From Pseudoxanthomonas composti (GTDB taxonomy: Bacteria > Pseudomonadota > Gammaproteobacteria > Xanthomonadales > Xanthomonadaceae), in assembly GCF_004122095.1 (NCBI RefSeq), contig NZ_SAWZ01000003.1, positions 62,001 to 126,000 of the forward strand: a stretch of DNA of 64,000 bases, given 5' to 3'. The notes under the pieces are model-generated. The model saw nothing but the letters and a program-made list of their open reading frames with translations, ran no database searches and was not told the DNA's origin. The translations under genes were made by a program, and so were the position numbers. Shown one piece after another: positions 34,279 through 45,249 of the stretch (positions are counted from its first letter, which is position 1; each line of letters opens with the position of its first letter).

Positions 34279-36311
34279 AGCGAGGTCCCGATGTTGAGGT
34301 ACAGGCCGACCACCGAGTCCGGCGAATCCAGGCCGTGGGCGATATCCACGCGCACAGGGCCAATGGGCGAGCGGTAGCGCACGCCGATGCCCACGCCGGT
34401 ATGCACGTCGATGTCGTTGTCGTAGGCGCTGCCGCTGTCCACGAACACCGCCCCGCCCAGCGGGCCGCCCTTGTAGTAGTGCTCGAACTCGACGCTGCCG
34501 GTGATCACGTTCTTGCCACCCACCGAATAGCGCCCGCCCTCGGTATTGATGCGCGGGCCCACCTCGCGGAACTGGTAGCCGCGGATGCTGCGGTCGCCGC
34601 CCGCGTAGAAGCGCAGGCTGGGCGGCAGGTCGGACAAGGTGTTGGTCCAGGTGCGGCCGATCTCGCCGCGCACGATCAGGCGCGAGTCATCGCCAATGCC
34701 CTTGAACCAGTAGCCCAGCGCGTGCAGCTGACCGAAGGTGGTGGAATCGCCACCGGAGCCGCCACGCGCGGTGATGGTGCCGGTGAAGCCCCGGCGCGGA
34801 AACAGCTGGTCGTCCACGCCCACGTACTTGGCCTGCAGCTCGGGATACAGGTAGCTGGCGTAGCGGTACTGGGCGGCGATGGCATCGCCCTGTCCATCAT
34901 CCACCAGCTCGTAGAGCCAGCGTTCGCGCAGGGCGTGGATGGAGGCGGTGGCGGTCCAGCGCTCGGACAGCTGCCCGCTGCGGCTGCCGGTGAGCTTGAT
35001 CAGGCGCGTGTCGATGTAGTCGGTCTGCTCGTCGTAGAGCTGGATCGAGGCGGTGTACCAGCCGTCGAGCCACTTGAACGCCGGGATGCGATAGGCGGTG
35101 GTCAGCGTCTTGCGGTTCTGCGCGTAGTCCAGCAGCGTCTTGAGCTTGTGGCCGCGGGAATTGACGTAGCGCCGCTCCAGCCCGACCAGGAAGCCGGCGC
35201 CGAACTCGGTGCCGTAGCTCACACCGGCGCTGTAGATGTTGCGCGGGGCGAGCTTGAGGTTCACCTCCACCGGCACGCGGCCGTCCACGGCGTTTTCCGG
35301 GTCGGGCTGGATGTCGATGCTGGAGAAATAATCCAGGCCGCTCAGCGATTGCCGCAGCCGGTCCAGCTTGCCCTGGTGGTAATAGCTGCCCTCGTCCCAG
35401 TAGACCAGCTGATCGAGCAGGCCCGGGCGGAAGTAGTCCTGGTTGAAGTGGGTCGGACCCATGTCGTAGCGGATGCCGCTGACCCAGGACAGGTCGATAT
35501 CGGCGGCATGCTCGGCGCGCGTCACCGCGACCTTGCGCGTCTGGAAGTCCGCATCCAGGTAGCCGCGCTCGGCCAGGCGGTTGACGATCTTGAGCTTGGA
35601 AGCCTCGTAGGTGGCGTGGTCGAACACCGCGCCCTGCTGCGGCTGGAACGCGGCGATGTCTTCGGACAGATACCGGTCGCGGCCGCCTTCGCCTTCGATG
35701 CGGATATCGCGGTTGCGCACCTTGACCGGCTCGCCCAGCGTCACGTGCAGGGTCACGGTGAGGTGGTCGGCCGGGCTGCGCGGGCGAGTGCCCTGGTTCT
35801 GCGTCGGGGCGGGCTCGGGCGTGGGGTCGACCGCGGCGATCACGGTCGCAGGCTCGCCGCTGTCCTTGCGCGCCTGCTCGTCGTCGTCATCGTCATCGTC
35901 GTCCTGGTCCGCCTCGCGCTCGGCGGCGGCCACGGCCGGCGGCGTCGGGCGCGGGCTGGCCTCCTCGCTGCTGCGCTCGGCCTGGGCCTCGGCCTCGACC
36001 TGCTCGGCGCTGCGCGTGCGCGGGGCTTCCACGCGGACCTGCGGGGAGTAGTACCCGAACGGCTCCAGCGCCCCGGCCGCCTCGGTGGCCGCCTCCTGCA
36101 GCAGGTACTCCAGGCGCGACTCGCCCAGCCGCTGGCCCAGCGTGTCGTTGAGCGAGAGCGCCACGCGGATGTTCTCGATCATCCGCCGCTGGGTCGCGTC
36201 GTCTTCATCGAGGCCACGGATGACCACCTTGTCGATCACCCCCGCCGCCACCGCCGGGCCGGACAGGGTCAACAGGGCGGCGGCGAAAATGAATGGGGGG
36301 AGGAACCGCAT
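34275..36311 (-). CDS. tamA: TamA, outer-membrane Omp85-family assembly protein
   Basis: TamA is an outer-membrane barrel with three POTRA domains that partners TamB. The 678-residue product has a signal peptide (to AVAA, residue 23), POTRA regions to about 360 and a 16-stranded-type barrel. The conserved RGYQFREVGP motif and the final FVDSG...GVRYRSPIGPVRVD strands are present, ending in the typical outer-membrane terminus. Unusual is a low-complexity insert at about 97-181, rich in Glu, Pro and with a run of eight Asp (137-144), inside POTRA1 between the GYYSPQV and LTVTLHV strands. The start at 36311 begins the signal peptide; upstream frame lies in a repeat array. Confidence 0.94.
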   Translation of the reverse strand: MRFLPPFIFAAALLTLSGPAVAAGVIDKVVIRGLDEDDATQRRMIENIRVALSLNDTLGQRLGESRLEYLLQEAATEAAGALEPFGYYSPQVRVEAPRTRSAEQVEAEAQAERSSEEASPRPTPPAVAAAEREADQDDDDDDDDEQARKDSGEPATVIAAVDPTPEPAPTQNQGTRPRSPADHLTVTLHVTLGEPVKVRNRDIRIEGEGGRDRYLSEDIAAFQPQQGAVFDHATYEASKLKIVNRLAERGYLDADFQTRKVAVTRAEHAADIDLSWVSGIRYDMGPTHFNQDYFRPGLLDQLVYWDEGSYYHQGKLDRLRQSLSGLDYFSSIDIQPDPENAVDGRVPVEVNLKLAPRNIYSAGVSYGTEFGAGFLVGLERRYVNSRGHKLKTLLDYAQNRKTLTTAYRIPAFKWLDGWYTASIQLYDEQTDYIDTRLIKLTGSRSGQLSERWTATASIHALRERWLYELVDDGQGDAIAAQYRYASYLYPELQAKYVGVDDQLFPRRGFTGTITARGGSGGDSTTFGQLHALGYWFKGIGDDSRLIVRGEIGRTWTNTLSDLPPSLRFYAGGDRSIRGYQFREVGPRINTEGGRYSVGGKNVITGSVEFEHYYKGGPLGGAVFVDSGSAYDNDIDVHTGVGIGVRYRSPIGPVRVDIAHGLDSPDSVVGLYLNIGTSL

Positions 36312-36362
36312 GGGCGCAGGATAACCGGCGCCTGTGAATGGGCTGGTTAAGGCGGGGTAAGG

Positions 36363-36458
36363 ACTAGGAACGAGTGGAGAGGAACGAGGAACGAGGAAGG
36401 GCAAGAGCGACCCAGGTCGGCGCTTCACTCGTTCCTCGTTCCTCCGCACTCGTTCCTG
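36363..36458. repeat. Second RAACGAG heptamer array, inverted
   Basis: Heptamers GGAACGAG and variants (36366-36400) are followed by their reverse complement (CTCGTTCCTCGTTCC, 36429-36455), with a spacer of about 30 bases. The array fills most of the space between the glyS stop and tamA and is the same type as that at 24724-24845. It could fold as a terminator for glyQS. Confidence 0.85.
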
Positions 36459-36461
36459 GCC

Positions 36462-38645
36462 TCAGGACAGCTGCCCGATATCCGCCACCGCGCTGAAGCG
36501 CGCATGCAGGCGGTGCAGCAGCGCCAGGCGGTTGCCGCGCACGGCCGGGTCTTCGGCGTTGACCATCACGCTGTCGAAGAAGGCATCGACCTGCGGGCGC
36601 AGCAAGGCCAGGCGCGAGAGCACCTGCACGTAGTCGTGGCGGTGCAGGGCATCGTCGGTGTCGCCCACGGCCGCTTCCACGGCCTCGGCCAGGGCGGCTT
36701 CGGCCGGGTGGTTCAGCAGGCCGCGCTGGACGTGGTCGGGGATCTGGAAGCCTTCTTCCTGCGCCTTGCGCACGATGTTGCCGATGCGCTTGTTGGCCGC
36801 GGCCAGCACCGACGCTTCGGGCAGCGCGGCGAACTGGCCGATGGCATCGATGCGACGGTCGAAGTCGTACAGCGAGGCGGGCCTGAGCTCGGCCACGGCG
36901 TTGAACTGCGTGGCCGGCACGCCCTTGTCGGCGTAGTAGCCCTTGAGGCGATCGATGATGAAGTCGTAGAGCTCGTCCACCGCTTCCTGCGCCTGTCCAT
37001 CGCGCTGGGCGATGGTCTGCTTGAGCAGCTTGTCGGCCGTCTCGCGCTCCTTGTCCGACTTGGCCGCGGCCAGCGACTTCTCGGCGATGCCCGCTGCGCT
37101 GGACAGGGCGGCACGGCGTGCCAGCGCCAACAGCTCGCGCAGGTGCAGATCAAAGCCTGATTCGATGATCGTGCGCGCCAGGCCCAGCGCATTACGACGC
37201 AGGGCGAAGGGGTCCTTGTTGCCGGTGGGCTTCAGGCCCGCGGCAAAGCCGCCAGCCAGCGTGTCCAGGCGCTCGGCGATGGCCAGCACCTTGCCCAGCG
37301 GCGAGAGGGCGACATCGTCGCCGGCAAAGCGCGGCTGGTAGGCCTCGTCGATGGCCAGGGCGATCTCGCCCGGCTCACCGGCGGCCACGGCGTAGTGCCG
37401 GCCGGCGATGCCCTGCAGTTCCGGGAACTCGCCGACCATGCGCGACTGCAGGTCGTTCTTGGCCAGCTCGGCGGCGCGGCGCGCCAGCTGCGCATCGGCG
37501 CCGACCTGCGGGGCGATCGCCTCGGCCAGCGCGGCCACCCGCGCGACCTTGTCGGCCACCGTGCCCAGCCTTGCCTGGTAGGTCACCGTGGACAGGCCCC
37601 GGCCCATCGAAGCCAGGCCCTGCTTGAGGTCCTCATCGAAGAAGAACTTGGCATCGGCAAAGCGCGGGCGGATCACCCGCTCGTAGCCCTTGGCCACCTC
37701 GGCCACGTCCCTGGATTCGATGTTGGCGATGCCGATGAAGCGCTCGGTGAGCTTGTCGCCGGCATCGAGCACCGGGAAGAACTTCTGGTTGACCTCCATC
37801 GTTTCGATCAGCGCTTCCTGCGGCACGGCGAGGAACTCGGCCTCGAACCCGCACAGCACCGCGGCCGGCCATTCGGTCAGGCATACGACCTGTTCCAGGT
37901 TGTCCTCGGTGATGCGCGCGTTGCCGCCGGCCGTGGCGGCGGCCGCTTCGACCTCGGCGGCGATGCGCGCGCGGCGCTCGGCCGGGTCGACCAGCACCTT
38001 GGCCCCACGCAAGGCATCGACGTAGTCGCCGGGGGTGTTCACCCACACCGGCTTGTCGTGCATGAAGCGGTGGCCGCGGCTCATGCGGTCGGACTTCACG
38101 CCCAGCAGCGCCGCCTCGATGACCTCACTGCCCAGCAGCACCACCAGCCACTGCACCGGGCGGGCGAAGGCGTAGTCGTGGCCGCCCCAGCGCATCGGCT
38201 TGGGGATGGGCATGGCGGCGATGGCCTCGGCGATCACCTCCGGCAGCAGCGCCGCGGTAGCCGCGCCCGGCTTGACCGCGCGATGCACGAAGCGCTCGCC
38301 CTTGGCATCGCTGGTGCGCTCCAGCGCGGTCCAGTCCACCCCGGCCTTGGCGGCAAAGCCCTCCAGGGCCCGGGTCGGCTGACCCTGCCCGTCCAGGGCG
38401 ATGTTGACGTAGGGGCCCAGCACCTCGGAGGTCTGCTCCGGCTGCTCGGTCGCCACCCCGGGCAGCAGCACCGCCAGTCGGCGCGGGGTGTGCAGCGGCA
38501 CCGCATCGCCGCGGTCCACGGCCACGCCGCGCTTGCCCAAGCCATCGACGATGCCGTCGAACAGCGCCTGCGCCAGGCCGGGCAGCGCCTTGACCGGCAG
38601 TTCCTCGGTGCCCAGTTCGATCAGGAGGGGAAGGTGTTGGCTCAT
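36462..38645 (-). CDS. glyS: Glycyl-tRNA synthetase beta subunit
   Basis: GlyS is the large subunit of the bacterial alpha2beta2 glycyl-tRNA synthetase and binds tRNA. The 727-residue protein starts [20 protein letters not shown], the family signature, and continues through [36 protein letters not shown], and the HD-like domain to a C-terminal anticodon-binding region ([20 protein letters not shown]). The ATG at 38645 matches the family start. It is downstream of glyQ with 159 bp between, an operon pair. Confidence 0.97.
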   Translation of the reverse strand: MSQHLPLLIELGTEELPVKALPGLAQALFDGIVDGLGKRGVAVDRGDAVPLHTPRRLAVLLPGVATEQPEQTSEVLGPYVNIALDGQGQPTRALEGFAAKAGVDWTALERTSDAKGERFVHRAVKPGAATAALLPEVIAEAIAAMPIPKPMRWGGHDYAFARPVQWLVVLLGSEVIEAALLGVKSDRMSRGHRFMHDKPVWVNTPGDYVDALRGAKVLVDPAERRARIAAEVEAAAATAGGNARITEDNLEQVVCLTEWPAAVLCGFEAEFLAVPQEALIETMEVNQKFFPVLDAGDKLTERFIGIANIESRDVAEVAKGYERVIRPRFADAKFFFDEDLKQGLASMGRGLSTVTYQARLGTVADKVARVAALAEAIAPQVGADAQLARRAAELAKNDLQSRMVGEFPELQGIAGRHYAVAAGEPGEIALAIDEAYQPRFAGDDVALSPLGKVLAIAERLDTLAGGFAAGLKPTGNKDPFALRRNALGLARTIIESGFDLHLRELLALARRAALSSAAGIAEKSLAAAKSDKERETADKLLKQTIAQRDGQAQEAVDELYDFIIDRLKGYYADKGVPATQFNAVAELRPASLYDFDRRIDAIGQFAALPEASVLAAANKRIGNIVRKAQEEGFQIPDHVQRGLLNHPAEAALAEAVEAAVGDTDDALHRHDYVQVLSRLALLRPQVDAFFDSVMVNAEDPAVRGNRLALLHRLHARFSAVADIGQLS

Positions 38646-38804
38646 GTCGGAAACCCTGACTTGCGTTGTTCCCTGCTCGCGCTGGCGGGAGAAGGTGGCG
38701 CCAAGCGCCGGATGAGGAGGTTTTGCCACGACGCGGGAGGACTTGCCCTTATCCGCCCTTCGGGCGCCTAGGAACATTCCCCCGCGATGGGGAGGCCGCG
38801 ACGA

Positions 38805-39728
<924 letters not shown>

Positions 39729-39813
39729 ACGGCGGGAGGGACGCAAAAGAGGGTGGGCTAGTATACGGGCGCACCAGCGGGCCCATCCCGCGACTCGAGG
39801 CGAAAGGGGCAGC

Positions 39814-41616
39814 ATGGACCAGCGTGGCGCAACCCGATTTCCCCAGGACGGCGTGATGCCGGCGGGAAAGCTGGACTTCGCGCGGGTGGCGCAGCTGCTG
39901 CGGCAGGACCGCCTGGTGGCCGAGGCCGACGAGGCGCGGTTGCAGTTCTCCGCCCAGGGCGCGCGCAGCGCTACGGACGTGCATCCGCTGGTGCTGCTGG
40001 CCAATCTCAAGCTGGCCGGCCGCGCCGGTGGCGTGCTGGGGCTGGAGCGGCTGACCGAATGGCTGGCCGGCAGGCTGGGCGTGCCCTACCTGCGCGTGGA
40101 CCCGACCAAGGTGGACGTGGCCGCGGTCACCGGCGTGGTCTCCCACGCCTACGCCCGCCGCCACCGCATCCTGCCGCTGGACGTGCGTCCCGAGCACCTG
40201 CTGATCGCCACCAGCGAGCCGCTGGACACCAGCTGGATGTCCGACCTGCAGCACCTGGCGCGGCGGAACATCGAGACGGTGCTGATCAATCCGCTGGACC
40301 TGCATCGCTACACGATGGAGTTCTTCGGCGTGACGCGCTCGGTGCGCGGGGCCAAGGACCTGCGCGAGAAGGAGCAGGGCGGCGCCATGCCCAGCTTCGA
40401 GGCGCTGGTGGACCTGGGCAAGGCCGGCGAGGTCGGGGCCGACGACCAGCACATCGTGCACATCGTCGACTGGATGCTGCAGTACGCCTACGAGCAGCGC
40501 GCCAGCGACATCCACCTGGAGCCGCGCCGCGACACCGGGCGCATCCGTTTCCGCATCGACGGGGTGCTGCACAAGGTGTTCGACCTGCCGGCGCCGGTGA
40601 TGACCGCGGCGGTGGCGCGCATCAAGGTGCTCGGGCGCATGGACCTGGCCGAGCGCCGGCGCCCGCAGGACGGCCGCATCAAGACCCGCTCGCCGGGCGG
40701 GCGCGAGGTGGAGATGCGCCTGTCCACCATGCCCACCGCCTTCGGCGAGAAGTGCGTGATGCGCATCTTCGACCCGGACACCGCGTTCAAGCCGATCGCC
40801 GAGCTGGGCTTCAGCGCCACCGAGGCGGCCGGGTGGCAGGCGCTGGTGGAACAGCCGCACGGCATCGTGCTGGTGACCGGGCCGACCGGTTCGGGCAAGA
40901 CCACCACGCTGTATTCCACGCTGCGCACGCTGGCCACCCCGGACGTCAACGTGTGCACGGTGGAGGATCCGATCGAGATGATCTCCACCGAGTTCAACCA
41001 GATGCAGGTCCAGCACAACATCGACCTGGATTTCGCCACCGGCGTGCGCACCCTGCTGCGGCAGGACCCGGACATCATCATGATCGGCGAGATCCGCGAT
41101 CTGGAAACGGCGCAGATGGCGGTGCAGGCCTCGCTCACCGGCCACCTGGTGCTGTCCACCCTGCACACCAACGATGCCCCATCAGCGGTCACGCGCCTGC
41201 TCGACCTGGGCATGCCGCACTACCTGGTCGCCTCCACCCTGACCGGCGTGCTCGCCCAGCGCCTGGTGCGCACCCTGTGCAGGCACTGCAAGCGGCCCGA
41301 ACCGCTGCCGGCCTACGCCTGGGAGGCGGTGCTGGAGACCGGCCGCAGCGTGCCGGACGAGGCCGACCCGCACACGGCGGTGGGCTGCCTGGAATGCCGC
41401 AACACCGGCTACATGGGCCGCATCGGCCTGTACGAGCTGATGCTGCTCTCGCCGCAGCTGCGCAGCATGATCAAGGGCGACATGGACCTGGCCGCCTTCA
41501 CCCGCGCCGCGCGCGTGCAGGGCATGCGTACCCTGCGCGATGCGGCGCTGGAGATGGTCGCCCGCGGCCTGACCACCATCGAGGAAGTCATCACGGTGCT
41601 GCCGCCGCGGGAATGA
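39814..41616 (+). CDS. GspE/PilB-type secretion ATPase
   Basis: The 600-residue protein is a type II secretion / type IV pilus assembly ATPase. It has an N-terminal MshEN-like region, then the nucleotide domain with Walker [11 protein letters not shown] (about 357-366), the Asp-box region [12 protein letters not shown], Walker [10 protein letters not shown] (about 421-429), the His-box [14 protein letters not shown], and a tetra-cysteine zinc site (CRHC about 489-492; CLEC about 526-529). No other pilus or secretion gene is adjacent. It is divergent from glyQ, 85 bp apart. It could serve a pilus or T2SS encoded elsewhere. Confidence 0.9.
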   Translation: MDQRGATRFPQDGVMPAGKLDFARVAQLLRQDRLVAEADEARLQFSAQGARSATDVHPLVLLANLKLAGRAGGVLGLERLTEWLAGRLGVPYLRVDPTKVDVAAVTGVVSHAYARRHRILPLDVRPEHLLIATSEPLDTSWMSDLQHLARRNIETVLINPLDLHRYTMEFFGVTRSVRGAKDLREKEQGGAMPSFEALVDLGKAGEVGADDQHIVHIVDWMLQYAYEQRASDIHLEPRRDTGRIRFRIDGVLHKVFDLPAPVMTAAVARIKVLGRMDLAERRRPQDGRIKTRSPGGREVEMRLSTMPTAFGEKCVMRIFDPDTAFKPIAELGFSATEAAGWQALVEQPHGIVLVTGPTGSGKTTTLYSTLRTLATPDVNVCTVEDPIEMISTEFNQMQVQHNIDLDFATGVRTLLRQDPDIIMIGEIRDLETAQMAVQASLTGHLVLSTLHTNDAPSAVTRLLDLGMPHYLVASTLTGVLAQRLVRTLCRHCKRPEPLPAYAWEAVLETGRSVPDEADPHTAVGCLECRNTGYMGRIGLYELMLLSPQLRSMIKGDMDLAAFTRAARVQGMRTLRDAALEMVARGLTTIEEVITVLPPRE

Positions 41617-41733
41617 GGCCATGCGATTCGGTTATCAGCCCAGGGGCGCCATTGGCCTGCCAAAGGGTTGAAGCGCGCTGCGACGGGCGGTCTAATCGTT
41701 CGCAAGCCCACTCGCGCAATCCTGTCCCCTGCA

Positions 41734-42462
41734 ATGATCCAGCGCCCCTTCCTCATCGTCGAAACCGGCCAGCCGGTGCCCGCGATGCGGCGCTACGGTC
41801 GGTTCCCGCACTGGATCCGCGTGGCCGCCGGGCTGGCCGAGCACGAGGCGGTGGTCAGCAATGTCGAACAGGGCCAGGCCCTGCCCGACAGCGACGCCTT
41901 TGCCGGGGTGATCGTCACCGGCTCGGCCGCCATGGTCACCGACCGTGCCGACTGGTCCGAGCGCAGCGCCCAGTGGCTGCGCCAGGCCGCCCACCAGCAG
42001 GTGCCGCTGCTGGGCATCTGCTACGGCCACCAGCTGCTGGCGCACGCGCTGGGCGGGGAGGTGGACTACAACCCGGCCGGGCGCGAATCGGGCACGGTGC
42101 ACATCGACCTGCACCCGCCGGCGGCCGAAGACCCGCTGTTCGCGCAGATGCCGCTGCGCTTTGCCGCCCACGCCACCCATGTACAGACGGTGGTGCGCGC
42201 GCCGGAAGGGGCCACGGTGCTGGCGCGCTCGGTGCAGGACGCCTGCCACGCCTTCCGCTGGGGCGACCGCGCCTGGGGGGTGCAGTTCCATCCTGAATTC
42301 GCCACGCATCACATGCGCGGCTACGTCCGTGCCAGGGCCGACCACCTGCGCAGCGAGGGCCGTTGCGCCCGCACCATCGCGCGGGACGTGACGGCCGCGC
42401 CGCTAGCCCGCAAACTGTTGCGGCGCTTCATCCGCCATGCCCGTGGCCTGAGCGGGCGCTAG
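41734..42462 (+). CDS. Class I glutamine amidotransferase
   Basis: The 242-residue protein has the class I amidotransferase triad: nucleophile Cys in GICYGHQLLAHALGG, and His plus Glu in GVQFHPEF. It resembles the stand-alone GuaA-like amidotransferases of the YfeJ type, which release ammonia from glutamine, rather than a GMP synthetase, as no synthetase domain follows. A fitting name for the target pathway is not possible. The ATG at 41734 gives MIQRPFLIVETGQPVP, the usual start. Confidence 0.88.
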   Translation: MIQRPFLIVETGQPVPAMRRYGRFPHWIRVAAGLAEHEAVVSNVEQGQALPDSDAFAGVIVTGSAAMVTDRADWSERSAQWLRQAAHQQVPLLGICYGHQLLAHALGGEVDYNPAGRESGTVHIDLHPPAAEDPLFAQMPLRFAAHATHVQTVVRAPEGATVLARSVQDACHAFRWGDRAWGVQFHPEFATHHMRGYVRARADHLRSEGRCARTIARDVTAAPLARKLLRRFIRHARGLSGR

Positions 42463-42505
42463 TTCCAGCTCCCGGACGAAAGTCCCCACCGAATCGGTCG
42501 TTTCG

Positions 42506-43441
42506 ATGTCCAAGATCAACCAGGTGCCAGCCAGCGCCGGTGCCCAATGGCTGCTGGATGGCCTCGTGCTGTTCCGCCGCGCCCCGCTGGCCCTGGCGCG
42601 CGTGAGCGTGCTCGGCTTCTCCCTGGCGCTGATGGCCACGCTGCTGGGCAGCCTGATGATGCAGCTCACCGCCGGCGTCCCGTTTCCGCTGTCGCTGCTG
42701 CCGCTGGCGCTGTACTGCGTGCTGGCGCTGGGCGTGCCGAGCTTCGTGTTCGCCGGCATCCTGTGGGCCGTGCGCGAGGTGCAGCAGGGACGCCCGGCAT
42801 TGCCGCGGCACCTGCTCAAGGGCTTCGCCAGCCGGCGCATGCGCGCGCTGCTGGTGACCGCCCTGCCGCAGTTCGTGGCGGTGGTGCTGGCGGCGCTGGC
42901 GCTGATGGCCCTGCTGGGCACCGAGGGCGTGCAGCAGATCCTGGATGTCCTGCAGAAGCTGCAGGCGATGACCGCCGAGGGGCAACAACCGGACCCGGTG
43001 CAGGTGCAGGCGCTGGTGGCGCAGCTGCCGGCCGGGCGCATGCTGCTGTGGCTGATGCTGATCGTGGCGGCCACCCCGCTGGTGATCTGCCTGGTGATGC
43101 TAGCGATCCCGCAGATCGTGTTCTCCGGCACCCACGGCGGCACCGCGCTGCGCGACAGCCTGGTGGCCAACCTGCGCAACCTGCCGGCGATGCTGCTGTT
43201 CGCGGTGATCCTGGCGGTGGTGTTCTTCGCCACCAGCCTGGTGCTGCAGGTGATCGGCCTGCTGATCCAGGCGGTGCTGGGGCCGATGGTGGCGATGTTC
43301 GTCATCAACCTGGTGATGATGGGCGTGCTGATGCCGCTGGTGGCCGCCGCCGCGTATCACGCCTGGCATCAGATCTTCGAGCCCGCCGGGCTGCCGCCGG
43401 GGGTGCCGGCGCCGCAGGATCCGGGAACGTTTGCCGCATAA
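42506..43441 (+). CDS. BPSS1780-like integral membrane protein
   Basis: The 311-residue protein has about six hydrophobic helices (for example ARVSVLGFSLALMATLLGSL, PLALYCVLALGVPSFVFAGI, LLFAVILAVVFFATSLVLQV) and a hydrophilic N-terminus. The order fits the uncharacterised BPSS1780/YciC-like family of inner-membrane proteins. A Pro-rich tail (AGLPPGVPAPQDPG) ends the protein. It is convergent with the tatABC operon, separated by the repeat array. Confidence 0.75.
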   Translation: MSKINQVPASAGAQWLLDGLVLFRRAPLALARVSVLGFSLALMATLLGSLMMQLTAGVPFPLSLLPLALYCVLALGVPSFVFAGILWAVREVQQGRPALPRHLLKGFASRRMRALLVTALPQFVAVVLAALALMALLGTEGVQQILDVLQKLQAMTAEGQQPDPVQVQALVAQLPAGRMLLWLMLIVAATPLVICLVMLAIPQIVFSGTHGGTALRDSLVANLRNLPAMLLFAVILAVVFFATSLVLQVIGLLIQAVLGPMVAMFVINLVMMGVLMPLVAAAAYHAWHQIFEPAGLPPGVPAPQDPGTFAA

Positions 43442-43445
43442 GGCT

Positions 43446-43844
43446 CAGGAGTGAGCGAAGAGGAGTGAGAAGTGAGTAAGAGCAAAGGCAGAGCACCGCT
43501 TTGGCTCACTCCTCACTCCTCGCTCCTCCCACTCACTCCTCGCTGCCCCCGAAGCGCCGCTGATCGCCCGGCCTGGGCACGACCCAGCGGCCGGCGATGA
43601 TGCCGGCCTCGTACAGCAGGCACATCGGCACGGCCAGCATCAGGTTCAGGAGTGAGCGAAGAGGAGTGAGAAGTGAGTAAGAGCAAAGGCAGAGCGCCGC
43701 TTTGGCTCACTCCTCACTCCTCGCTCCTCCCACTCACTCCTCGCTTGATCCGAAGCGCCGCTGATCGCCCGGCCTGGGCACGACCCAGCGGCCGGCGATG
43801 ATGCCGGCCTCGTACAGCAGGCACATCGGCACGGCCAGCATCAG
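43446..43844. repeat. Tandem 201-bp duplication containing the tatC 3' end and an AGTGAG-type array
   Basis: Copy 1 (43446-43643) and copy 2 (43647-43844) match with a 201-bp offset and few differences (for example an A/G change near 43495 and a 4-base difference near 43546). Each copy contains an inverted array of GGAGTGAG-like heptamers plus the last 36 or so codons of tatC including its stop. Copy 2 belongs to the intact tatC; copy 1 is an extra, untranslated tail. The array itself resembles the arrays at 24724 and 36363. Confidence 0.92.
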
Positions 43845-44501
43845 CTGGGAGACCACGTCCGGCGGGGTCAGCAGCGCGGCGATCACGAACACGCCGACGA
43901 TGGCGTAGCCGCGCCCTTCCTTGAGCTGCTCGGGCGTCACCACGCCCAGCGCCACTAGGATCACCAGCGCCACCGGCAGTTCGAAGCAGAAGCCGAACGC
44001 CAGGAAGATCACCGTCACCAGGTCCAGGTAGGTCGTGGCATCGGGCGTGATCGAGATCGCGTCGGGCTTGAAGGTGGTCAGGAAGTGGAACATCGCCGGC
44101 AGCACGCCGAAGTAGGCGAAGGCGCAGCCGATGTAGAACAGCAGCACCGCCGAGACCAGCAGCGGGATGGCCAGGCGTTTCTCGCGCTGGTACAGCCCCG
44201 GGGCCACGAACGACCAGGCCTGGTACAACAGCCACGGCGCGGCCAGGAACACCGACACGAACAGGGCCAGCTTGACCGGGGCGAAGAACGCGCCGGTGGG
44301 ATTGACCGCGATGAAGGTTTGCCCGACGGGCAGCTGCGACAGCAGCGGCAGCGCGACCCAGTTGTAGAGCTTGCTGGTGAAGGGCAGCAGGCAGGCCATG
44401 ACCACGGCCACGCCGATGATGCCGCGCAGCAGGCGCGCGCGAAGTTCCAGCAGGTGTTCCAGCAGGCTGCTCTCGGCCTGCTCGTCAGCCGGTAGGGACA
44501 T
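43734..44501 (-). CDS. tatC: Sec-independent protein translocase TatC
   Basis: TatC recognises twin-arginine signals in the inner membrane. The 255-residue protein has six TM helices and the family motifs LLEHLLELRARLLR at the start and FVAPGLYQREKR after helix 2, followed by FGFCFELPVAL. Its stop and last codons lie inside the heptamer array (SSEE end). It starts within the end of tatB (17-bp overlap). The final 36 codons are duplicated downstream. Confidence 0.96.
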   Translation of the reverse strand: MSLPADEQAESSLLEHLLELRARLLRGIIGVAVVMACLLPFTSKLYNWVALPLLSQLPVGQTFIAVNPTGAFFAPVKLALFVSVFLAAPWLLYQAWSFVAPGLYQREKRLAIPLLVSAVLLFYIGCAFAYFGVLPAMFHFLTTFKPDAISITPDATTYLDLVTVIFLAFGFCFELPVALVILVALGVVTPEQLKEGRGYAIVGVFVIAALLTPPDVVSQLMLAVPMCLLYEAGIIAGRWVVPRPGDQRRFGSSEE

Positions 44502-44898
44502 CGGAATCTCGTTGCTTGGGCGGCGCCTGCGGGGAGGCGACGTCCGGGTTCACCTTGACCGGCTCATCCGGGTGCGGCGGGGGCGGGGCGGGGCGATCCT
44601 CCACGGCGTCGCGCACCTCATCGCGCACCTGGCCGAAATCGTGGCCGGCCTCGTGGGTGTGCTGACGGATCTCTTCCTCGGCCTTGCGCAGGTTGTCCTG
44701 GGCGGCCTTGAGCTCGCGCTTGAGCTCCTCAGCGGCGAGCTCGCGTTCGAGCTCGTCACGCACCGAGTTCCACTGGTTGCGCGCCTTGCGCACCCACATG
44801 CCGACGAAGCGCGCGGCCTTGGGCAGCCGCTCCGGGCCCAGGACCACGAGCGCCACCACGGCGATCACCAGCAGTTCGCCGGAACTGAATTCGAACAT
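44485..44898 (-). CDS. tatB: Sec-independent protein translocase TatB
   Basis: The 137-residue protein has the single N-terminal membrane helix and glycine/proline hinge of TatB (ELLVIAVVALVVLGPERLPK), then an amphipathic and coiled helical segment (ELERELAAEELKRELKAAQD) and a Pro-rich tail. It forms the receptor complex with TatC. Its end overlaps the tatC start. Confidence 0.94.
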   Translation of the reverse strand: MFEFSSGELLVIAVVALVVLGPERLPKAARFVGMWVRKARNQWNSVRDELERELAAEELKRELKAAQDNLRKAEEEIRQHTHEAGHDFGQVRDEVRDAVEDRPAPPPPHPDEPVKVNPDVASPQAPPKQRDSDVPTG

Positions 44899-44921
44899 TG
44901 CGGACGGAAGCTAGCGCGCGG

Positions 44922-45140
44922 TCAGCGCGAATCGCGCTCGCGGGCGTCCTCGCGGACCTGCTCTTCCTTGCGCTTCTCGTCGGAAAGCTGGCCCTTGGGC
45001 TCCTCGTCCTTCATGCCCTTCTTGAATTCCTTGACCGCGCTGCCCAGGTCCTTGGCACCGCTGGTCAGGCGCTTGGTGCCGAACACCAGCAGCACGACGA
45101 CCAAGACGATGACCCAATGCCAGATGCTCATGCCGCCCAT
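44922..45140 (-). CDS. tatA: Sec-independent protein translocase TatA
   Basis: The 72-residue protein begins [20 protein letters not shown] then [20 protein letters not shown], the TatA pattern of a short membrane helix, hinge and amphipathic helix, with a charged tail. It forms the translocation pore. An in-frame ATG at codon 4 (45131) is an equally possible start. First gene of the tatABC operon, 23 bp ahead of tatB. Confidence 0.95.
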   Translation of the reverse strand: MGGMSIWHWVIVLVVVLLVFGTKRLTSGAKDLGSAVKEFKKGMKDEEPKGQLSDEKRKEEQVREDARERDSR

Positions 45141-45249
45141 GGGAGTACTCGTTCAAACCTGCGAAGGGGACCGCCAGCATAGCGCAGGCGTGTGACCGGT
45201 GCGCCCCGCGCGCAGTGGCGGCGGCGCTTCCGGGTCAGCCATCACGCGC

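Noticed and set aside
34335-36350. Long open frame opposite tamA
   Set aside because: Same reason: antisense shadow of a GC-rich gene, with no recognisable domain.
39814-41616. Possible complete type IV pilus or type II secretion locus
   Set aside because: Only the ATPase gene is present; the neighbours encode a glycyl-tRNA synthetase subunit, an amidotransferase and an unrelated membrane protein.
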